A stretch of 64,000 nucleotides of DNA from Sphingobacterium lactis (lineage in GTDB: Bacteria; Bacteroidota; Bacteroidia; Sphingobacteriales; Sphingobacteriaceae), in the NCBI RefSeq assembly GCF_011046555.1, contig NZ_CP049246.1, positions 2,480,001 to 2,544,000 of the forward strand. The letters are read 5' to 3'. How positions within the stretch are numbered: position 1 is the stretch's first letter; each line of letters begins with the position of its first letter. This document shows, piece after piece, positions 36,858 through 45,344 of this stretch. A program made the position numbers and the translations under genes. The notes beneath the pieces were generated by a model. The model saw nothing but the letters and a program-made list of their open reading frames with translations, had not been told where the DNA came from and ran no database searches.

Positions 36858-39800
36858 ATGATGGCATTTTTAATTAGAAATTTAATAAGCCTTGCTATGG
36901 TTTTGTGTACTTTTAATCTGGCTACAAGTCAAATAAAAGGTATTCCAGAGCATATCGTGCCATTTGCAAAAGATTCCTATGCCAATGCTAAACCATGGGT
37001 AGTCTGGTATTTCATGTATGCAAGTTATTCAAAGGAAGGAATTAAGGCTGATCTTGAGGCAATGGCAGCAAATAATATTGCTGGAGCCTACTTTACGCCT
37101 ATAAAAGATAAAAAATCACCGGTTTTATTTAATCCTCCGACAGAGACTTTATCCCCGGAATGGTGGGATATGTTTACCTATCTGACCACTGAGGCAAAAA
37201 GGCTTGGGATACAGATTGCTATGTTCCCGAATGATGGTTTTGCCACAGCAGGTGGGCCATGGATAACGCCCGAAATGTCCATGCAGAAAATCGTTGCTGC
37301 TGATACCATAATTCAAGTGACAAATAAAGACAGCCAAAGCATAAAAATGCCACAGCCTGAAATTTTGGAGAATTATTATAAAGATCTTCGAATTTTAGCC
37401 TATCCTGTCAAAAAAATATACCGAAGAAGTGATAATGAAAAGGTGGAAGTAAGCAGTAGTTATGGAGAAGATTTGTCTCGTCTTGCTAAACGGGGTAATC
37501 GCATCCATTTTGCCAGTTCCAAGCCAGGATGGTTTCAATTTGAATTTGAGGAGGAATTTACCTGTAACTCAATTAAAATTGATTGGAACGCTTCAAATTA
37601 TCAAGTCAATAGGATGAAAATTTTTGCCAGTGTAGATGGTGAGCATTTTAACGAAGTAGTTCAGTTAAAATCGCCACGCATGGGTTGGTTGGATTGGGAT
37701 AATGGTGTAACACATACGATTCCTAAAACAACAGCAAAATATTTCCGTTTCGTTTATGATCCTGAAGGTTCTGAACCTGGAGCAGAAGATCTTGATGTAG
37801 CCAAATGGAAACCTTCCGTTAAACTCACAGGAATTACGCTATTTGAAGAGCCTAAAGTCAACCAATTTGAGAGCAAGACCGCGGAGATTTGGCGTGTATC
37901 GGAATTTACCGATAGTACATATATAAATCGCGAAGACATTATCGAGGCGGATGCAATACAGGTCTTAACACCGAAGATTGATGACAAGGGTAATATGGAT
38001 GTGCATCTTCCAAAAGGGATTTGGAAGATATTGCGAATAGGACATACTTCTACAGGACATAGGAATGAAACAGCTGGAGCTGGAAAAGGCTTGGAAGCAG
38101 ATAAATTGAATGCACAAGCGATGGCACTTCAATTCGAAGAGTGGTATGGGATGGCGAAAAATAAAATTCCAAAGGACATTGCCAATGAAGTATTAACTGT
38201 TTATCATATTGATTCATGGGAATGCGGCAGCCAAACTTGGACCGCTGATATGGAAGCGGAATTTCGAAATCGAAGGAATTATTCCATCGACCAATTTTGG
38301 CCAGTTCTAGCTGGCTATGTAGTGAATTCCGTTGAAGAATCAGAAGCTTTTTTGTACGATTTTAGAACAACAATTTCAGAATTGCTCAATGAAAAAGGGT
38401 TTGGAACACTAAGGGCAAAAACCGAAAAATATGGTGTGAAATTCACTGCTGAGACCACTTCGCCAGTGATGGTTGGCGACGGATTGAGCCATTTTCAATT
38501 TACAGATAATACCATGGGTGAGTTCTGGTTCCGGAGTCCTTCTCACGACAAACCAAACGATGTGTTGGATGCTGTTTCCGCCGGACATATTTATGGAAAG
38601 AATATAGTGATGGCTGAGGCCTTTACGCAAATCCGAATGCAGTGGGATGAACATCCAAGATTATTGAAACCAGTACAGGATAGGAATTATGCGCAGGGAA
38701 TCAATAATCTAGTATATCATGTGTATGTTCATAATCCTTGGATGGATAAGAAGCCTGGGATGACCATGGATGGTATTGGAATCTTATTTCAACGTGATCA
38801 AGTTTGGTGGAAACCGGGTAAAGAATGGGTAAATTATGGTATCCGGTCTCATCAGTTATTGCAATCAGGAAGGCCAGTTCGGGACATCGCTGTATTCATT
38901 GGTGATGAAATTCCTAGAAGGGCAATATTACCAGATCGATTAATCAATTTTATTCCAGGCATTATTGGCGCAAATCGGGTTGCAGCAACCAAGAAGAAAC
39001 TTGAAAATAAAGGCATTCCAATGCGGAAAATAGCTGATGTAAATACCACAGCAGGACTCTACAGACCGGAAGAGTGGGTTGATCCATTACGTGGGTATGC
39101 TTATGATTCTTTTAATCCAGACGCACTATCCAATGCATCGGAAGTTATAAACGGAGACTTTGTTTTAGGTAATAATATAGCTTATAAACTTATTTTAATT
39201 CCTTCAAAACATACATTAAATCCTACTGGTGCAACATTTTCATTGAAAACACTTGAAAAATTAGTGGAAACTATCCATAACGGAGCTACGGTACTTTTTG
39301 AAGAATTACCAAAAGGTTATAAAGGGCGATTAGAAAAAGAAGATATTCAAAAATTCAATAAGCTGGTATCGCAACTATCGGAAGGATTGGTATCCGAAAA
39401 AATTGGAAATACCACTTTGAGATCAAAAGATTTAGGATTGGGCAAACTTTATGTAGGTAGATTTTTAGAGTCTAGTTTTGAGGATTTGGGAATAAAGGAA
39501 GACATTATTTTCGATCAGAAAGACAATGAAGTAATTTCGTGGCTCCATAGAACCACAAAGAATTCGGAAATCTATTTTATTGCAAATCAAGATACCACCT
39601 CTAGGGAAGTAAACCTTTCAGTTCGATCAAAAAAAGAATATGCTTACCTCTATGATGCCGTAAGTGATGAAATTCAACCGATCACTTATATAAGCAAAAA
39701 TGATCGAGCGGCATTAAAGTTAAGGTTAGATCCTTCTCAATCTAAATTTATCCTTTTTAGTGATGTACTTATCGATGCTCCAATATGGAAAAAACAAAAG

Positions 39801-40280
39801 TCGGAGATAATCAAGGGTGAATGGACTTTAAAGTTAAAGGATGTCCCTCATCAGGATTTGAAAATGGATACACCTCGATACTGGACAACATTTTCCGATT
39901 CGGACATAAAATACCACGCTGGAGAAGGTAATTATGCATTGAATTTTACCATGAAGAAGCCTCATGCTGCGGAGCGGATTCTGCTAAGCTTGACAGCGGT
40001 GGAAAGCATGGCTGAAATTTGGTTGAATGGAAAGCAGGTCGGAGTGATTTGGACAAATCCATTTGAAATAGATGTCACCGAATTTTTGAGAGAAGGGAGA
40101 AATATGTTGGAGATCAAAGTATTCAATACATGGGGGAACCGTTTCTGGTATGAAACACAAAACCCTGATATTAAAGTAAAGAAAATGGAAACACCAGCCC
40201 CAAGTAAATATCTCAAGGGATTCTTGCCAGCGGGATTAAATGGTCCAGTTTCATTGCATTGGTTCACTCAAGAACACTAA
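36858..40280 (+). CDS. GH106 alpha-L-rhamnosidase, exported
   Basis: 1140 residues, the size usual for GH106, with a signal peptide ending around ATSQ. Family-typical segments are WYFMYASYSKEGIKADLEAM, GPWITPEMSMQKIV near residue 130, HIDSWECGSQTW in the catalytic barrel, and a C-terminal galactose-binding-like domain (AEIWLNGKQVGVIWTNPFEI). GH106 enzymes remove alpha-L-rhamnose, including from rhamnogalacturonan II side chains in Bacteroides. Either Met 1 or the adjacent Met 2 could be the start. It lies six bases after the GH78-like gene. Confidence 0.9.
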   Translation: MMAFLIRNLISLAMVLCTFNLATSQIKGIPEHIVPFAKDSYANAKPWVVWYFMYASYSKEGIKADLEAMAANNIAGAYFTPIKDKKSPVLFNPPTETLSPEWWDMFTYLTTEAKRLGIQIAMFPNDGFATAGGPWITPEMSMQKIVAADTIIQVTNKDSQSIKMPQPEILENYYKDLRILAYPVKKIYRRSDNEKVEVSSSYGEDLSRLAKRGNRIHFASSKPGWFQFEFEEEFTCNSIKIDWNASNYQVNRMKIFASVDGEHFNEVVQLKSPRMGWLDWDNGVTHTIPKTTAKYFRFVYDPEGSEPGAEDLDVAKWKPSVKLTGITLFEEPKVNQFESKTAEIWRVSEFTDSTYINREDIIEADAIQVLTPKIDDKGNMDVHLPKGIWKILRIGHTSTGHRNETAGAGKGLEADKLNAQAMALQFEEWYGMAKNKIPKDIANEVLTVYHIDSWECGSQTWTADMEAEFRNRRNYSIDQFWPVLAGYVVNSVEESEAFLYDFRTTISELLNEKGFGTLRAKTEKYGVKFTAETTSPVMVGDGLSHFQFTDNTMGEFWFRSPSHDKPNDVLDAVSAGHIYGKNIVMAEAFTQIRMQWDEHPRLLKPVQDRNYAQGINNLVYHVYVHNPWMDKKPGMTMDGIGILFQRDQVWWKPGKEWVNYGIRSHQLLQSGRPVRDIAVFIGDEIPRRAILPDRLINFIPGIIGANRVAATKKKLENKGIPMRKIADVNTTAGLYRPEEWVDPLRGYAYDSFNPDALSNASEVINGDFVLGNNIAYKLILIPSKHTLNPTGATFSLKTLEKLVETIHNGATVLFEELPKGYKGRLEKEDIQKFNKLVSQLSEGLVSEKIGNTTLRSKDLGLGKLYVGRFLESSFEDLGIKEDIIFDQKDNEVISWLHRTTKNSEIYFIANQDTTSREVNLSVRSKKEYAYLYDAVSDEIQPITYISKNDRAALKLRLDPSQSKFILFSDVLIDAPIWKKQKSEIIKGEWTLKLKDVPHQDLKMDTPRYWTTFSDSDIKYHAGEGNYALNFTMKKPHAAERILLSLTAVESMAEIWLNGKQVGVIWTNPFEIDVTEFLREGRNMLEIKVFNTWGNRFWYETQNPDIKVKKMETPAPSKYLKGFLPAGLNGPVSLHWFTQEH

Positions 40281-40290
40281 AGAAAATCAC

Positions 40291-41715
40291 ATGAAAATTA
40301 AGCTCCTAATTACAATTATAAGTTTCTGTTATTGTTTCCAAGCAATCAGTCAGGTTCGGTTATCTGCTTTATTTACAGATCAAATGGTTCTTCAACAGCA
40401 GCGCCGTGTTCCAATTTGGGGGTGGGGAACACCAAAAGAAAGAATCACAGTTGTAACTTCATGGGACAACAAGGAATATGCTGGAGAGGTATCTGAGGAT
40501 GGAACTTGGAAACTGTATATAAACACCCCAAAAGCGGGAGGACCTTTTAAAATTACAATAACACAGAAGACAAGTCTTGTCCTTACTGATGTGCTTATTG
40601 GAGAGGTCTGGTTATGTTCTGGGCAATCGAATATGGAGATGCCTTTAAAAGGATATCCTGGTCAACCAATAATCGGAAGTACGGAAGCTATTTTAGGGTC
40701 AACGAATGATAAACTGCGCTTTTATACCGTTCCTCGGAATCCAGTGTTGAAACCAGCAGTAGATAGTAAACCGGGTTCTTGGAAAACTGCTAATCCTGAA
40801 AACGTAGCTAACTTCAGTGCCACGGCATATTTTTTTGGTAAACGGATTTACGAAGTGTTGGAGGTTCCCATTGGATTAATCCTGAGTGCTTATGGAGGCT
40901 CTAATGTAGAAGCTTGGATGGAGCAATCTTGGCTTTCGGATATGGAAGGCTTGGAAGTTCCAAAAACAGAGGAGGGGTTAAAGGATAAAAATAGAGTGCC
41001 GACTATGTTATATAATGGAATGATTCATCCGATTGCTGAGTTTGGTATTCGTGGCATGATTTGGTATCAAGGGGAATCCAATTATGAACGCGAGGGCTCC
41101 TATGATCTTCTTTTTCCCAAGATGGTGGAGGAATATAGAAAGCTTTGGAAACAGGAAAACTTACCATTTTATTTTACACAAATTGCACCGTTTGATTATA
41201 AATCATTACCCCCTCACCATGCCGGCGAAAAATTTAATTCCGCTTACCTGCGGGATGCACAGAGAAAATCGCTCAATAAAATTAAATACAGTGGCATGGC
41301 CGTGACTTTGGATCTAGGAGAAGAAAACTGCATTCATCCTGCCCATAAAAGGGAGGTCGGTGATCGTTTGGCTTTGTTGGCTTTAGGAGATGCCTATGGC
41401 ACAAAAGGAATATTTTATCGAAGTCCATCTTATGAGAAAATCGAAATAATCGATGGACAGATTAAAGTTTCTTTTACTGAGGCACCTCTGGGGTTGACCA
41501 CATTTGGAAAACCGTTAAGATCATTTGAAATCGCAGGTGAAGACCGCATGTTTTATTCCGCAGAAGCAAAGATCGTAGGAAAGCAGGTTGTTGTTTCTTC
41601 CGAGCAGGTTAAAAATCCGGTGGCTGTGCGTTATGCCTTCAAAGATTTTGTTATAGGGGATTTATTCGGAGTAAATGGGCTTCCGGTCGGGTCCTTTCGT
41701 TCAGATGATTGGTAG
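40291..41715 (+). CDS. Sialate O-acetylesterase-like SGNH esterase (CE20 type), exported
   Basis: 474 residues from the ATG at 40291, giving a signal peptide ending near AISQ. The SASA fold is shown by the nucleophile Ser113 in CSGQSNMEM, the block MIWYQGESNYER and the C-terminal His349 in NCIHPAHKREVGDRLAL. The residue two before that His is Cys rather than the Asp of the commoner DIHP form, so the catalytic acid may come from elsewhere. In pectin loci this family removes acetyl esters from decorated sugars. It sits between GH106 and a DUF5703 protein, so a rhamnogalacturonan acetyl group is the probable target, not sialic acid. Confidence 0.83.
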   Translation: MKIKLLITIISFCYCFQAISQVRLSALFTDQMVLQQQRRVPIWGWGTPKERITVVTSWDNKEYAGEVSEDGTWKLYINTPKAGGPFKITITQKTSLVLTDVLIGEVWLCSGQSNMEMPLKGYPGQPIIGSTEAILGSTNDKLRFYTVPRNPVLKPAVDSKPGSWKTANPENVANFSATAYFFGKRIYEVLEVPIGLILSAYGGSNVEAWMEQSWLSDMEGLEVPKTEEGLKDKNRVPTMLYNGMIHPIAEFGIRGMIWYQGESNYEREGSYDLLFPKMVEEYRKLWKQENLPFYFTQIAPFDYKSLPPHHAGEKFNSAYLRDAQRKSLNKIKYSGMAVTLDLGEENCIHPAHKREVGDRLALLALGDAYGTKGIFYRSPSYEKIEIIDGQIKVSFTEAPLGLTTFGKPLRSFEIAGEDRMFYSAEAKIVGKQVVVSSEQVKNPVAVRYAFKDFVIGDLFGVNGLPVGSFRSDDW

Positions 41716-41723
41716 TAACAGTT

Positions 41724-44057
41724 ATGAAAGTACAACTTTTAAAGAATATTTTATTGTTTTTGGCACTGTTGAGCTTCGGAACGGAGGTTTTAGGTCAGGA
41801 TCAGGATAGCCAATTTGCCGAATACAATGTGAAATGGACCTCAGCAAGCCAAAATTCTTCGGAATCAATGCCCGTTGGTGGAGGCGATATTGGGTTAAAT
41901 GCTTGGGTGGAAAATGGTGATTTGCTGGTTTACCTTGGAAAAACAGGAGCATTTGATGAAAATAATACCTTGCTCAAGTTAGGTCGATTACGAATTAAAT
42001 TATCACCTAATCTTCTGCTGAGTTCACGATTTTCACAAGAACTCCAAATTGAAAAGGGACAGATCGAAATTAATGTTGAACAAGGTAACATTCAAGCTAA
42101 ACTATTTATTTGGGTCGATGTCTTTAGTCCAAACATCCACATTGAAGTGCATTCAAATAAGGCTATTGATGTTGAACCGGCTTATGAAAGTTGGCGGTAT
42201 GAAGATCTTTACCCCTTAAAAAAGGAAAATAACATGAATTCATGGAAATGGGCTCCACCTCACCGTGTGATTACCCATAGCGATAGTATTCGTTCCGAAA
42301 GACAACAAGTCATTTTCTACCACCGTAATAAGGATATCACAGCTTTTGATATTGTAGTACGGCAACAGGAAATGGAAAGTGTAAAAGATTCTCTATTTAA
42401 TCCGCTGCTGAATTTAATATCGGGAGGAATTCTCCAAGGCGATGGATTTGAATTTCTTGGCACAGCAATGGGTAAGTATATGGATACGCCCTTTAAATCG
42501 TGGCGTTTAAAAAGTAGCAAACCACGTAAAAATCATCATATCCAAACCACGTTGCATGTCGGTGCTAATTCTACTTCCAGCATGTGGGAGCAAACTACAC
42601 AGCGATTCGCATCATCCAGAAAAGCGAACAAGACAATTAAGCAAGAGAATGAAAATTGGTGGCGGGAATTTTGGTCAAGAAGTCATATTAAAATTTTTCC
42701 AGGAAATAGGAACGCAGCGGATGAGGCGTGGCAGGTAGGGAGAAATTACCAGTTGTTTCGGTTTATGCTTGCCTGTAATGCATATGGCGAATATCCAACC
42801 AAATTTAATGGAGGCTTATTTACTTTCGATCCATCAAGTATCAATAGTGAATTTACCTTTACCCCTGACTTTAGAAATTGGGGAGGTGGGACACATACTG
42901 CACAGAATCAGCGATTAGTTTACTGGCCAATGTTAAAAGCAGGTGATTTTGATATGATGCCTTCTCAGTTCAAATTTTATAAACGCATTTTGAAAAATGC
43001 TGAATTGAGATCAAAAGTTTATTGGGGGCATGGGGGAGCGAGCTTTACAGAGCAAATAGAAAATTTTGGTCTGCCCAACCCAGCTGAATATAATTGGAAG
43101 AGACCCGCAAACTTTGATAAGGGGTTGGAGTATAATGCATGGCTGGAATACCAATGGGATACCGTTTTTGAATTCTGTATGATGATTCTTGAATTGGATA
43201 ATTTTAATAAGGAAAATATTCAGCAATATATGCCCTTGATTTTGAGTTGTATTCAGTTTTTTGATGAACATTATCAATATCGAGCAAAGCAGTTAGGGAA
43301 TAAAGTTTTGAATGATAAGGGTCATTTAGTCATCTACCCAGGTTCCTCTGCCGAAACCTATAAAATGGCCTATAATGCGTCAACAACAATTGCTGCATTG
43401 CGAGTAGTTACTGACAGGTTACTGAAATTAGGAGATAAATATTTGACAATAAGCGAAAAGGAAAACCTTGAAGAATTTTCTAAAAAGATTCCACCATTGC
43501 CTACACGTATTGTTGAGGGACGTGAAATGTTAGCCCCTGCAGAAGTATGGGCACGCATTAACAATACCGAATCTCCTCAGCTGTATGGGGTATATCCTTG
43601 GGGAATTTATGGTATTGGACGGCCTGATCTTGAACTTGCAATAAACACCTATTGGCATGATCCTGATGTATTAAGGTTCAGAAGCCATATTGGATGGAAG
43701 CAAGATAACATATTTGCGGCAAGACTAGGTATTGCCGATGAAGCCAAACGCTATACCACATTGAAATTAAAGGATGCAGAACGCAGATTCCCAACTTTTT
43801 GGGGCCCTGGATTTGATTGGGTACCTGATCACAACTGGGGAGGATCCGGCATGATAGGACTTCAAGAGATGTTGATGCAGGTTCATGAAGATACCATCTA
43901 TCTTTTTCCAGCTTGGCCAAAGGAATGGGATGTTGATTTTAAATTGCATGCCCCTCAACAAACCGTTATCACTGGGAAATTGATAAATGGACAGGTGCAA
44001 GATTTGCACGTGTCACCACAGTCCCGATTGAAAGATGTCCAGCTATTGTTAAAATAA
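41724..44057 (+). CDS. DUF5703-type / GH95-like (alpha/alpha)6 glycosidase-like protein, exported
   Basis: 777 residues; the ATG at 41724 opens a signal peptide ending at VLGQ, while an earlier TTG in frame overlaps the esterase gene. The N-terminal sandwich begins with MPVGGGDIGLNAWVENGD, the pattern of DUF5703 and close to the GH95-style MPVGNG start. A six-hairpin barrel follows (for example NGGLFTFDP, WPMLKAGDFDMM, YPGSSAETYKMAYNAS, GFDWVPDHNWGGSG). It is the last gene of the rhamnosidase operon. Its activity is not established; by context it should remove a pectic side-chain sugar. Confidence 0.68.
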   Translation: MKVQLLKNILLFLALLSFGTEVLGQDQDSQFAEYNVKWTSASQNSSESMPVGGGDIGLNAWVENGDLLVYLGKTGAFDENNTLLKLGRLRIKLSPNLLLSSRFSQELQIEKGQIEINVEQGNIQAKLFIWVDVFSPNIHIEVHSNKAIDVEPAYESWRYEDLYPLKKENNMNSWKWAPPHRVITHSDSIRSERQQVIFYHRNKDITAFDIVVRQQEMESVKDSLFNPLLNLISGGILQGDGFEFLGTAMGKYMDTPFKSWRLKSSKPRKNHHIQTTLHVGANSTSSMWEQTTQRFASSRKANKTIKQENENWWREFWSRSHIKIFPGNRNAADEAWQVGRNYQLFRFMLACNAYGEYPTKFNGGLFTFDPSSINSEFTFTPDFRNWGGGTHTAQNQRLVYWPMLKAGDFDMMPSQFKFYKRILKNAELRSKVYWGHGGASFTEQIENFGLPNPAEYNWKRPANFDKGLEYNAWLEYQWDTVFEFCMMILELDNFNKENIQQYMPLILSCIQFFDEHYQYRAKQLGNKVLNDKGHLVIYPGSSAETYKMAYNASTTIAALRVVTDRLLKLGDKYLTISEKENLEEFSKKIPPLPTRIVEGREMLAPAEVWARINNTESPQLYGVYPWGIYGIGRPDLELAINTYWHDPDVLRFRSHIGWKQDNIFAARLGIADEAKRYTTLKLKDAERRFPTFWGPGFDWVPDHNWGGSGMIGLQEMLMQVHEDTIYLFPAWPKEWDVDFKLHAPQQTVITGKLINGQVQDLHVSPQSRLKDVQLLLK

Positions 44058-44122
44058 TTCATTGTAGTTTATAGTTAAATATTGACGCATTCAGGTCTTC
44101 ATATTTATGAATGGATGTCAAA

Positions 44123-44181
44123 ATCATATAAGAGGTGGGAAAAATCTTATAACCCGCACCTCTTTAATTCAATTAAGTTTG
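44123..44181 (+). promoter_or_regulatory. Activator-type promoter with two 21-bp direct repeats before rhaT
   Basis: ATCATATAAG at 44123 and ATCTTATAAC at 44144 are 21 bp apart, and TAAGTTTG (-7 type) starts at 44174, 30 bp after the second copy: the same geometry as at 34549-34607. The first repeat unit matches the first unit of the other promoter at 16 of 21 positions. No -33 box is evident. The repeats overlap an inverted repeat, AAGAGGTG (44130-44137) / CACCTCTT (44157-44164). It likely drives the rhamnose catabolic operon in response to rhamnose. Confidence 0.62.
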
Positions 44182-44247
44182 TGTATAGCCAAAACGGCAT
44201 AAGCTCATAACCAGCTTTAATTATAAATCTATTTCGGATAAAACTTA

Positions 44248-45321
44248 ATGAATGCAATAAGTAGCGTTTTTTTTCATTTCATCGGAGGATTTGCTTCGGG
44301 AAGCTTTTATGTACCCTACAAGAAAGTAAAGGGTTGGTCCTGGGAAGCTATGTGGATTTTAGGCGGTCTATTTTCATGGATCATCGTTCCGTTTTTTGCT
44401 GCATGGATCACCATCCCCAATTTTTTGGATATAATTTTTGATGCTTCAAATTCAACCTTGGGCTATACTTACTTTTTCGGTTTGCTATGGGGAATTGGTG
44501 GGTTGACCTATGGATTGGGAGTTCGGTATTTAGGCGTTTCATTAGGTAGCAGCGTCATGCTGGGACTAAGCATGGTGTTCGGTTCCCTGATGCCAGCAAT
44601 CTATTATTATTTTAATAAAGCCCCTGGAAAGCAAGGTATTGACTATTTTCTAACGACGGCTGCGGGACGTTGTGTTTTGATTGGGTTGGCAGTTTGTGTG
44701 GTTGGAGTCTATTTATGCGGTAAAGCCGGTATGATGAAGGAAAGAGACCTTGCGCAAGAGGCACCAAACTCAAAATCTGAATATAACTTTGGGTTGGGAA
44801 TTACTGTGGCAATTGTGTCGGGAATATTAAGTGCTTGCTTTAATTATGCTATTGAAGCAGGAAAGGATATGGCTATTGTAGCTAACGAAGTATGGAAGAC
44901 CGTGAATCCAAATGAAGGAGAATTTCTTTACCAGAATAATGTAACGTATGTGGTTATTCTGTTGGGTGGCTTTACCACAAATTTCATATGGTGCGCTTAC
45001 CTTTTAATAAAAAATGGGTCTTTCAGGGATTATAGCAATTCAAAATTACCAATCCTTCGCAATGTTTTGCTTTGCGCACTTGCTGGAACAACATGGTACC
45101 TGCAATTTTTCTTTTACGGTATCGGAGAAAGCCAAATGGGAAATGGGGCAAGCTCATGGATACTTCATATGGCTTTTATCATATTAATTTCCAATGCATG
45201 GGGAGTCATCCTTAAGGAATGGAAAGGCGTGAAAAAAGCCACCTATTTTACGATTGTAGCAGGAATAGCGACCATTATCCTTTCAATCTGTATTATAGGA
45301 TTTGCTAAAACATTAGAATAA
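44248..45321 (+). CDS. rhaT: L-rhamnose/proton symporter
   Basis: 357 residues with about ten hydrophobic segments; the N terminus (HFIGGFASGSFYVPYKKVKG) and segments such as YGLGVRYLGVSLGSSVMLGL match the RhaT family of the drug/metabolite transporter superfamily. It imports L-rhamnose across the inner membrane. First gene of the rha operon, 23 bases before rhaEW, behind the 21-bp-repeat promoter. Confidence 0.93.
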   Translation: MNAISSVFFHFIGGFASGSFYVPYKKVKGWSWEAMWILGGLFSWIIVPFFAAWITIPNFLDIIFDASNSTLGYTYFFGLLWGIGGLTYGLGVRYLGVSLGSSVMLGLSMVFGSLMPAIYYYFNKAPGKQGIDYFLTTAAGRCVLIGLAVCVVGVYLCGKAGMMKERDLAQEAPNSKSEYNFGLGITVAIVSGILSACFNYAIEAGKDMAIVANEVWKTVNPNEGEFLYQNNVTYVVILLGGFTTNFIWCAYLLIKNGSFRDYSNSKLPILRNVLLCALAGTTWYLQFFFYGIGESQMGNGASSWILHMAFIILISNAWGVILKEWKGVKKATYFTIVAGIATIILSICIIGFAKTLE

Positions 45322-45344
45322 TCAATCAGATAAAATATAACAAC

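Noticed and set aside
44130..44164. Hairpin as a rho-independent terminator for the operon ending at 44057
   Set aside because: Only three T follow the stem, and the arms coincide with the 21-bp repeats of the rhaT promoter, so a regulatory reading is preferred.
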